Shown one piece after another: positions 1 to 5,612 of a stretch of DNA of 11,693 bases; position 1 is the stretch's first letter, and the number at the start of each line of letters is the position of its first letter. The translations under genes and the position numbers were made by a program. The stretch is from Chloroflexi bacterium RBG_16_51_16 (GTDB taxonomy: Bacteria > Chloroflexota > Anaerolineae > Anaerolineales > Villigracilaceae): NCBI GenBank assembly GCA_001796785.1, contig MGNL01000087.1, positions 1 through 11,693 of the forward strand. The letters run 5' to 3'. The notes below the pieces were generated by a model. That model was not told where the DNA came from. It saw only the letters and a program-made list of their open reading frames with translations, and ran no database searches.

Positions 1-127
1 CGAGGGATCTTGGAAGGATGGCGGCACCCGGGAAGGAGTAGGGTGCGTTGGTGTAGAATCCACAAATTCGATCTCACTGGTCAAATTTGTCGTAGCTTGC
101 TGGCAAACTCAATTAAAGGTGTTCACA

Positions 128-785
128 ATGCCAAACTCCCAACCGGCCGGCTTCCTGGCTGTTCCTTCAACTGGTAAAGGTGAACCCGTCCTTGTCCTAC
201 ACGCCTGGTGGGGGTTGAACGACACGATTAAGTCGTTCTGTACTCGCTTGTCCGATTCTAGCTTCGTCGCCTTTGCCCCCGATCTCTATCACGGCAAGAT
301 CGCAGATACCGTTCCCGGAGCGGAAACACTCGGCAGGGCGCTCGACAAAAACCACCTCCAGGCTGAATCTGAGACCAAGGATGCCGTCCATTTCCTCAAC
401 GAACGCGCCGGCAATGGCGAGGGCGGCGTTGCTGTGATTGGTTTTTCGCTGGGAGCGTATTATGCGCTCGACCTGGCTGCCGCCGATCCGGAGCGCATCC
501 ATTCCGTGGTGCTTTTTTTACGGAACGGGTGGCGGCGACTTCAGCTCTTCAAGGGCGGCTTACCTTGGTCACTTCGCGGAAAACGATCCATTCGAGCCAA
601 GATCAGGTGTCGATGAGTTGGAGCAAGCACTAAAGAATTACGGACGCCAGGTGACTTTTCATCACTACCCCGGTACCGGTCATTGGTTCTTTGAACCCGA
701 CCGCATCGATGCGTTCAACAAAGAAGCAGCCAGCCTGGCCTGGGAACGCACCCTGGCCTTCCTAAGGCGTTCCTCACTAAGTTAA
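128..785 (+). CDS. Dienelactone hydrolase family alpha/beta hydrolase, frameshifted
   Basis: An alpha/beta-hydrolase of the dienelactone hydrolase family, probably cytosolic, acting on an ester or lactone that cannot be named from sequence. The reading frame is broken. From ATG 128 it runs in one frame to the T7 run at 513-519, and the rest of the protein continues in another frame to the stop at 783-785. Removing one T joins them into a 218-residue protein, the usual family length. The joined protein has a Ser nucleophile in GFSLG (S107), an acid in HFAENDPFEP (D153) and a His in GTGHWFFEP (H185). The nucleophile is Ser rather than the Cys of classical dienelactone hydrolase. Read without repair, the frame ends at 616 and lacks acid and His. 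An AAAGG at 115-119 places the start at ATG 128 rather than GTG 119. The break may be a true mutation, a sequencing or assembly error, or slippage during expression. Confidence 0.8.
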
Positions 786-980
786 CACCAGCCATCATGT
801 TTCTGATCCAGGACATGTAATGTAGTTATTGCACCCCCTTATTTCGAACTCCACCTACGGAATCCAATTCAAAGTTCCAGGCGCCGCCGCCTCAGTCGCG
901 AGCATGCTCAACCCTCCCCTATCTTGTTGCATTACGAAATCTTCGTAGCTTTAAGTCAATAACGTAACTATATTTTTGTT

Positions 981-1268
981 TCATTTGTTCTTGCTTATTT
1001 TCCGTCTCCGCTTCGCGCCATCCAACTTTAATGTTCCCGTTGCATCCCGATGTGTGCCGGTTGTCTGCCGTACGGTAAATTTTGGCCCGTGCAGGATCAC
1101 GTACGCCATGGCTCTGGCGTGACCCAGGCCTAGTCCATAGTCCTTCTTCAACCAGGCAATGATGTCCTTGAACTCTGTAAGCTTTTTCTTTTTCGCTTCA
1201 GCGACGAATTCTTTGGGTGTCTTGCCTGTTTTTTCTTCGATATTATCCAAATACTTCTGAAATGACAT
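981..1268 (-). CDS. DUF4287 domain small protein
   Basis: A 95-residue protein whose first 60 residues match the DUF4287 pattern as I recall it: an opening MSFQKYLDNIEEKTGKTPKEF, then a helix with DIIAWLKKDYGLGLGHARAMA at about 35-55. No enzymatic function is established for the family that I know of. The tail (residues 65-95) carries a HRDATGTLKLDG stretch and ends in a strongly basic KRRRKISKNK, which could suit nucleic-acid contact, but that is only inference. There is no signal peptide or membrane segment. A GGAGAG at 1273-1278 lies 4 bases before the ATG and supports this start. It stands alone: the gene on its left is on the opposite strand, and 239 bp separate it from the ABC permease gene upstream. 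I saw no convincing promoter in that gap. Confidence 0.75.
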   Translation of the reverse strand: MSFQKYLDNIEEKTGKTPKEFVAEAKKKKLTEFKDIIAWLKKDYGLGLGHARAMAYVILHGPKFTVRQTTGTHRDATGTLKLDGAKRRRKISKNK

Positions 1269-1340
1269 GGGACTCTCCGATCTTTTAAAGGTCTTTCTTC
1301 ACACTATTCAATGATAATTGCGTCCTAAGCCGCCTACCCA

Positions 1341-1370
1341 CTTCGACACCTCTCAACACCTCTCAACACC
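1341..1370. repeat. Short tandem repeat, 10-bp unit
   Basis: Two exact adjacent copies of TCTCAACACC lie at 1351-1370, preceded by a degenerate copy, CTTCGACACC, at 1341-1350. The repeat is in the gap upstream of the DUF4287 gene. It may be a slippage product or a pair of protein-binding half sites. No function is evident. Confidence 0.5.
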
Positions 1371-1392
1371 TTCTCTCCCCAACCTTTGCTCC

Positions 1393-1423
1393 TACCATTT
1401 TCATGGTAAAGCATTCGAATGCT
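1393..1423. other. Hairpin plus adjacent 14-bp perfect palindrome
   Basis: TACCAT and ATGGTA (1393-1398 and 1403-1408) form a 6-bp stem with a 4-base loop. Two bases later the perfect palindrome AGCATTCGAATGCT occupies 1410-1423. They lie about 85-115 bases beyond the stop codon of the ABC permease gene on the - strand, and 125 bases or more upstream of the DUF4287 start. No T-run follows on the - strand, so this is not a standard intrinsic terminator. It could be a 3'-end processing structure or a regulator site. Confidence 0.4.
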
Positions 1424-1507
1424 GAAACTTGATAATGGGAGGAGCCTGGCGAGGTGACGTGAGGATAGATTTGACCTGATTAGTTATTAAATTATAGTCA
1501 TTCATGA

Positions 1508-2296
1508 TTATCGCGTCTGATCTGCGTTTCGCCACCACCAGTATGACGCCGCGAAGCCAATGATGCTGGTGGCGGTTAAGATCACGTAACTGTGATATCC
1601 GAGCACGTCGCTGCGCGGTCCTACTGCTCCGCTGAATAACCCGGGGATGGCCCACGGGAACCAATCGCCCCAGCCCAGGATTGCTGATAGATTAGCTAAA
1701 AATACCGTGAGGATGGTCCAACCAAAAGCGGGCAGATAACCGCGTCCGGCGCTTGAGAGCAATGCGACGAATGACATCAATGGAAGGGTGAGCACCGCGG
1801 TGCCCATTATCCCGATAAAGGAATTCCTCAGCAATTCTTCCGACCAGCCAGGGATGTTTACCAATCGTCCAACGATGAGACCAATACCGAAGATGATTAA
1901 CGTGATCGAGAGTGACCATAGGGCGATCACGATGAACTTGGCAGTGATGATCGCTTCGCGCGGGGTGGGCAGTGCCAGCGATTCCTTCACGGTGTGGTCG
2001 GAGAATTCGCGTCCGAATACCCAGATGGTGATGAGGGCATACAGGATCATTCCCCCGGCAGCAACTGCCTGACCCAGGAAACCGAACAGGGCAGGCCAGT
2101 CGGCTGTGCCGGTCAGCAATTGCGCTTTCGTGCTGATCAATCCCAGGGTTTTCGCCGCCTCAGGATCTTTCAAGATGACCATGAAAAGACCCCCCGACAA
2201 TGGTGCCATCGTGAAACCCAGCGCGGTAAAGTAAGGAACTTTCGAGCGTAACATCTTAAGCGCCTCCGCCCAGAGGCCGGATGAGAGGTTGATCAT
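1508..2296 (-). CDS. ABC-2 type transporter permease
   Basis: The membrane half of an ABC exporter, 262 residues, with about six predicted membrane helices (roughly residues 21-42, 68-93, 117-143, 160-181, 188-208 and 233-254). Between helices 2 and 3 it carries FGREFSDHTVKESLALPTPR, the loop typical of ABC-2/bacitracin-type permeases, which contacts the ATPase. The ATPase partner is the gene just upstream, and its TGA stop overlaps this ATG in ATGA (2293-2296), so the two are translationally coupled. A GGAG at 2305-2308 serves as ribosome-binding site. It is the last gene of a four-gene operon. The substrate is unknown. Relatives export peptide antibiotics, lipids or other amphiphiles, but nothing here decides between them. 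Confidence 0.85.
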   Translation of the reverse strand: MINLSSGLWAEALKMLRSKVPYFTALGFTMAPLSGGLFMVILKDPEAAKTLGLISTKAQLLTGTADWPALFGFLGQAVAAGGMILYALITIWVFGREFSDHTVKESLALPTPREAIITAKFIVIALWSLSITLIIFGIGLIVGRLVNIPGWSEELLRNSFIGIMGTAVLTLPLMSFVALLSSAGRGYLPAFGWTILTVFLANLSAILGWGDWFPWAIPGLFSGAVGPRSDVLGYHSYVILTATSIIGFAASYWWWRNADQTR

Positions 2297-3210
2297 TCTG
2301 ATTTCTCCGCGGTTAATCTCAAAAAATGGTCTTCGAGATTTTCCTGTTCGACGGCCAGGTACGTAGGTGATGCACCCGCGTGGACAAGGGCTTGCGCGAC
2401 CTCGTCCGGCGCATCCACTGCACGTGCATCCTTGAGTCGGATCGAATCACCGGGTTCGGTCGAGATGGAATAGCCTGCATCCTTCAATACGTTGAATGCA
2501 GCATTCATATTTCGTGTTTTGATCACAAGAAATCTCGCCGATATTTGGTCCAATTGACCTGCATCCAGCTCCTCGATCAATTTCCCTTTGTGAATGATGC
2601 CAATCCGCGTGGCGAGCCGGTCCACTTCGGTCAAAATGTGGCTGGACATGAAAACGGTCACGCCTTTTCCATGGGTCAACTCTCGCAGTAATTCGCGAAT
2701 TTCGACCACACCTGCCGGGTCGAGCCCGTTGGCAGGTTCGTCGAGGATCAAAAGTTCGGGTTCATGCAGCAGTGCGCGCGCTAACCCGAGGCGCTGGAGG
2801 TTTCCCGTGGAGAGCGTGCCGGCTTTTCGCTGGGCGTAGGAGGCGATCCCTAGTCGTTCGATGACGCGTGAGGTCGACTCTTTGTCCGTAATTTTTTGAA
2901 GACGCCTCGCAATCTCCAGGTTCTCGCGCACGGTCAGTTCAGGATACGCCGAGGGTCTCTCGACGAGATGACCAATCCTGCTCCACGGTCCGCGTCCACG
3001 CGGACCGACATCCTGATCCAGCACTTTGACGCTGCCCTCGCTCGGCCGGATCATGCCCAGGAGCGCCCGGATGGTTGTCGTCTTACCTGCGCCATTGAGG
3101 CCGAGGAAACCGTAAATCTCGCCGGGCATTACGCGCAGACTGACCGCATCTACGGCTCTTACCTCCCGGTACGATTTCGATAATCCGTTGGTTTCAATTG
3201 CGTATTCCAT
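2293..3210 (-). CDS. ABC transporter ATP-binding protein (bacitracin/ABC-2 class)
   Basis: The 305-residue nucleotide-binding subunit that powers the permease encoded next to it. It has Walker A GLNGAGKT (37-44), a signature LSTGNLQRL (133-141), Walker B LLILDEP (153-159), the D-loop NGLDP, and the switch His in SSHIL (H191). The signature has Asn where many ABC proteins have Gln; variants at this position are common in this subfamily. Residues from about 215 onward form the extra C-terminal region seen in BcrA/CcmA-like exporter ATPases. The start at 3210 is supported by AAAGG at 3216-3220. It lies 11 bp after the regulator gene and overlaps the permease gene by 4 bp. The pairing with an ABC-2 permease argues for export rather than import. 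Confidence 0.9.
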   Translation of the reverse strand: MEYAIETNGLSKSYREVRAVDAVSLRVMPGEIYGFLGLNGAGKTTTIRALLGMIRPSEGSVKVLDQDVGPRGRGPWSRIGHLVERPSAYPELTVRENLEIARRLQKITDKESTSRVIERLGIASYAQRKAGTLSTGNLQRLGLARALLHEPELLILDEPANGLDPAGVVEIRELLRELTHGKGVTVFMSSHILTEVDRLATRIGIIHKGKLIEELDAGQLDQISARFLVIKTRNMNAAFNVLKDAGYSISTEPGDSIRLKDARAVDAPDEVAQALVHAGASPTYLAVEQENLEDHFLRLTAEKSE

Positions 3211-3221
3211 TCCTGCCTTTT

Positions 3222-3521
3222 CTAATCGAAGATTGAGCCCAGGCTTTTTCGATAATGCTCAAAAGCTGATTTACCTCTTTCAGTGAGGCGATATTCGGTG
3301 TGCGGGATTTTTCCTCGAAAGGTTTTCTTGATGAGCACATAGCCTGCCTGCTCGAGCCGTGATAACTGCACGGATAAATTGCCCTTGGTCAGATTGCTTT
3401 GCTTTAGAAGGAACAGGAAGTCTGCTGATTCAACAGAAGAAAGCAGTGCCACTAAGATCAGTCGAGCCGGTTCGTGAATAACGCGGTTCAACCCAGAGAT
3501 TTTTTGAACTGAGCTGCTCAT
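3222..3521 (-). CDS. Winged-helix DNA-binding transcriptional regulator (PF13601-like)
   Basis: A 99-residue, single-domain winged-helix regulator. Residues 16-60 give the helix-turn-helix (EPARLILVALL, then SNLTKGNLSVQLSRLEQAGY as the recognition region). Residues 61-81 give the wing (KKTFRGKIPHTEYRLTERG). The order and wording match the small MarR/ArsR-like family PF13601. There is no cofactor, metal or ligand domain, so the signal is either sensed by the winged helix itself or relayed by a partner. The frame stays open further upstream, but that extension lies inside the membrane-protein gene. The ATG at 3521 has GGAG at 3527-3530 and overlaps that gene's stop as ATGA (3518-3521). It probably binds the palindromes at 4272-4294 and represses its own operon; this is an inference from position. 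Confidence 0.85.
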   Translation of the reverse strand: MSSSVQKISGLNRVIHEPARLILVALLSSVESADFLFLLKQSNLTKGNLSVQLSRLEQAGYVLIKKTFRGKIPHTEYRLTERGKSAFEHYRKSLGSIFD

Positions 3522-4258
3522 CCGTTCTCCGTGTAAGGCACTGGATTCTCTTTTCGATAGCGCAGGAAGGTCAGGAGACCGGAGAATATCAAGATCACAC
3601 CGGAGATTAAGATTAGGAAACAAAGACTGATCAATGTGCGCTGGATGCTTTCCAGGATGGGAGCTTGTACAATTCCTGGCTGTATCTTTGCTGGAGATGT
3701 CGGCAGGCCGATTGCTGATTGCCAGATCCCGATCGCCACTCCCACCAACAGATGGATAATTCCGATTATCCTGAAACGAAGCAAACTCATCCATTCACCG
3801 GCCAGTGCAAAGAAAACCGCCCAGAGGCTGCCGAGCCCAATCGGGAACCAGACCGGCATGGAGGCCAAAACGCTGTTTGTTGAGGCGATGAACAGGGAAG
3901 CAGCTAGCAAACCTGATATTGGAAGGAGCAGAAACAGTATGACATTTCTGGTGATCATAAAAATCTGGGCTGCCGTGACCCGTTTTCCTCGTACGAAACC
4001 CGTTCGCGGATAGGTGAAGTGATCTTTCAGCCACCATAGGATCAAAATGGCTGCCAGGATGCCGACGAATTTTAGGATGGATATTTCAACTGCCAGAGAC
4101 AGAAACCACGAGGGGAATGTGACGGGTGATGCGTTCCTGCCGAAAAGCAGCAGCCCTGCCAGGAGGACGAAAAAGCCGCCCGAAGTCATTTCCGTGAACC
4201 CGTCTACGAACCAATATCCGCGGGTGAGTTTCACCGCGCGGTCAATTTGCACATTCAT
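3518..4258 (-). CDS. Six-helix membrane protein of unknown function
   Basis: I do not recognise this family. The protein is 246 residues with about six hydrophobic helices, beginning with GGFFVLLAGLLLFG and ending with a helix that contains LISGVILIFSGLLTFL, followed by a short polar tail. After helix 2 there is a basic cytosolic-looking loop (KDHFTYPRTGFVRGKRVTAAQ). An extracytoplasmic-looking loop rich in Pro and Ser (around GLPTSPAKIQPG) separates the last two helices. A start at 4273 is possible, but AAAGGA at 4265-4270 lies 6 bases before ATG 4258, so the shorter form is preferred. It is the first gene of the operon and is coupled to the winged-helix regulator by an ATGA overlap. The context suggests a sensor, a partner that sequesters the regulator, or an accessory part of the ABC exporter. 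None of these is proven. Confidence 0.8.
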   Translation of the reverse strand: MNVQIDRAVKLTRGYWFVDGFTEMTSGGFFVLLAGLLLFGRNASPVTFPSWFLSLAVEISILKFVGILAAILILWWLKDHFTYPRTGFVRGKRVTAAQIFMITRNVILFLLLPISGLLAASLFIASTNSVLASMPVWFPIGLGSLWAVFFALAGEWMSLLRFRIIGIIHLLVGVAIGIWQSAIGLPTSPAKIQPGIVQAPILESIQRTLISLCFLILISGVILIFSGLLTFLRYRKENPVPYTENG

Positions 4259-4271
4259 AATTGATCCTTTC

Positions 4272-4294
4272 ATAAACTAGTTTATAGTATAAAC
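4272..4294. promoter_or_regulatory. Overlapping palindromic operator on the -10 region
   Basis: Two perfect palindromes overlap: ATAAACTAGTTTAT at 4272-4285 and GTTTATA-G-TATAAAC at 4280-4294. Together they give three copies of a (T)ATAAAC element in alternating orientation. They cover the -10 box and the expected start site of the leftward promoter, where a bound repressor would block transcription. The most likely ligand is the operon's own winged-helix protein. No second copy was found in the window. Confidence 0.65.
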
Positions 4295-4314
4295 CTCTAT
4301 ATGAAAAATGTCAA
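4286..4314 (-). promoter_or_regulatory. Sigma-70-type promoter of the membrane protein/regulator/ABC operon
   Basis: Read on the - strand, TTGACA (4309-4314) is a perfect -35 box and TATACT (4286-4291) a five-of-six -10 box, with a 17-base spacer. The predicted start is near 4279, about 20 bases before the ATG at 4258. It is divergent from the lacI promoter, and the two -35 boxes are about 40 bp apart. Confidence 0.8.
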
Positions 4315-4352
4315 TCCCGGGTGTGGAAAGCTTTTACTTCCATGCCTAACCA

Positions 4353-4382
4353 TTGACTAATTCCGTCCCGGTGTGCTAAACT
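4353..4382 (+). promoter_or_regulatory. Probable lacI promoter
   Basis: TTGACT (4353-4358), an 18-base spacer and TAAACT (4377-4382) form a moderate sigma-70-type promoter. The LacI operator begins at the last base of the -10 box. This is the same layout as at the aglE promoter, which supports the call even though the -10 box matches only four of six bases. Confidence 0.6.
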
Positions 4383-4395
4383 GAAAGTGCTTTCA
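4382..4395. promoter_or_regulatory. LacI-family operator, copy 1 (autoregulation)
   Basis: TGAAAGTGCTTTCA has 6-bp inverted arms around a TG centre and is typical of LacI/GalR-family operators, whose ideal centre is CG. It lies 28-41 bases before the lacI start codon and covers the transcription start. An identical 14-mer precedes aglE. Confidence 0.8.
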
Positions 4396-4422
4396 TGACT
4401 ACTCTTTCAGTCGAGGGTTGGG

Positions 4423-5427
4423 ATGCCGGTTCATAAAACACCTACCATTTATGATGTCGCCGAGCGGGCTGGAGTAAGTATTACCACCGTCTCCCGCATC
4501 CTTAACGCCCCGGATAAAGTAAATACCCATACTCGCGAGAAAGTGCTTGCCGCGATCGATGCTTTGGATTTCGTCCCAAAGGCTGAAGCTCGCGCACGGG
4601 CCATGCAGCACACCGGACGGATCGGTGTGATTTCCCCTTTCTTCACTGCGCCTTCCTTCATACAACGGCTGCGCGGGATCGCTACCAGGTTATCCACCGA
4701 AAATTTCGAATTGGTCATTTATCCCGTTGATTCCAACACGGATTTGCAAGGGTATATATCCAGCCTGCCATTGCGCGGCCACTTGGATGGACTCATCATC
4801 CTTTCTTTGCCTGTCGGAGCAAATGAGGTGCGCCGCCTCATCGATCACGGTTTGCCGACCGTCCTCATCGAATATCCACATCCCAAGCTGAGCTGTGTTG
4901 AGATAGATGATGTCGAAGGCGGTCGTATGGCGGCCTCCTATCTACTGGAGAAAGGGCATCGCAGGATCGCCTTCCTGGGGGATACGGATCCGCCAGAATA
5001 TGCCATTCACCCGATTAATTTGCGTTTGAGTGGTTTCCGGAAAGCTCTCAAGGATGCCCGGATTAAACTCCCCGAGGAGTTAGTCCGCCCTACACCCGAT
5101 TCTCAGGAACAAACGCGACAGGTTGCCAGGGAACTTTTGAGCCTCCCTGAACCGCCGACGGCAATTTTCGCTGCATCGGATTTCCAGGCGCTGAATGTAC
5201 TTAGGGTTGCCCGTCAAATGGATATCCGGGTACCCGAACAGTTGGCTGTAATTGGTTTTGATGACCTGGATATCGCTGAATATGCGGATCTTACAACGAT
5301 TGGTCAACACCTGGATGAATCGGGAAGGCTGGCGGTGGAAATTTTGCTGGCCCAGATCGAATCGCCTTCCAGACCGCCCAGGCATGTTAAAATTTCCCTC
5401 ACCCTGGTCGAACGTGAAACCGTTTAG
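4423..5427 (+). CDS. LacI/GalR-family transcriptional regulator of alpha-glucoside genes
   Basis: A sugar-responsive repressor of 334 residues, the normal family length. The N-terminal helix-turn-helix is textbook (TIYDVAERAGVSITTVSRIL, residues 8-27). The hinge region (about 47-64) reads LDFVPKAEARARAMQHTG, where most relatives have an N at the P-N-x-x-A-R position. Residues 65-334 form the periplasmic-binding-like effector domain, including GRMAASYLLEKGHRRIAFLG and, near the end, VIGFDDLDIAEYADLTTIGQ. GAGGG at 4413-4417 supports ATG 4423. Its likely sites are the two identical operators at 4382-4395 and 5475-5488, so it should repress itself and the transport cluster until an alpha-glucoside or derivative binds. 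It resembles AglR in role, but the effector is not known. Confidence 0.92.
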   Translation: MPVHKTPTIYDVAERAGVSITTVSRILNAPDKVNTHTREKVLAAIDALDFVPKAEARARAMQHTGRIGVISPFFTAPSFIQRLRGIATRLSTENFELVIYPVDSNTDLQGYISSLPLRGHLDGLIILSLPVGANEVRRLIDHGLPTVLIEYPHPKLSCVEIDDVEGGRMAASYLLEKGHRRIAFLGDTDPPEYAIHPINLRLSGFRKALKDARIKLPEELVRPTPDSQEQTRQVARELLSLPEPPTAIFAASDFQALNVLRVARQMDIRVPEQLAVIGFDDLDIAEYADLTTIGQHLDESGRLAVEILLAQIESPSRPPRHVKISLTLVERETV

Positions 5428-5440
5428 TAGCAATCCATGA

Positions 5441-5469
5441 TTGACTCTCATCTGGAATGGCTGTATACT
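5441..5469 (+). promoter_or_regulatory. aglE promoter
   Basis: TTGACT (5441-5446), exactly 17 bases, then TATACT (5464-5469): five of six matches in each box. The predicted start is around 5476, inside the adjacent LacI operator. This leaves a leader of about 135 bases before aglE. Confidence 0.8.
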
Positions 5470-5474
5470 AATTA

Positions 5475-5488
5475 TGAAAGTGCTTTCA
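5475..5488. promoter_or_regulatory. LacI-family operator, copy 2 (transport genes)
   Basis: TGAAAGTGCTTTCA, identical over 14 bp to the site before lacI. It sits 5 bases downstream of the aglE -10 box and covers the likely start of transcription, a blocking position for a repressor. Confidence 0.85.
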
Positions 5489-5612
5489 GAATACTTCTAA
5501 CACGAAGTGTTTCTTCTTCCACATTGAAGGTCCAGGAGGTCTGAATTCAAATAAACCAAAAATAAACATATATATCGTATCAATACTCAACCTCATTAAA
5601 GGAGAAAGAGAA

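Noticed and set aside
1..118. Open frames running into the window's left edge
   Set aside because: Several frames are open over this short stretch and none gives a recognisable protein end; the ribosome-binding site at 115-119 favours the hydrolase start at 128.
933..947. TACGAA-ATC-TTCGTA inverted repeat between the hydrolase and DUF4287 genes, considered as a terminator
   Set aside because: The stem is only 6 AT-rich pairs with a 3-base loop and no T-run follows on either strand.
1788..2691. Rightward open frames opposite the ABC permease and ATPase genes
   Set aside because: They lie fully opposite genes with clear ABC motifs, lack family-like sequence and have no supporting ribosome-binding sites.
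3522..3794. Upstream extension of the winged-helix regulator frame to 190 residues
   Set aside because: The extension lies in the membrane-protein gene in another frame and shows no domain; the ATGA overlap with GGAG at 3527-3530 marks the true start.
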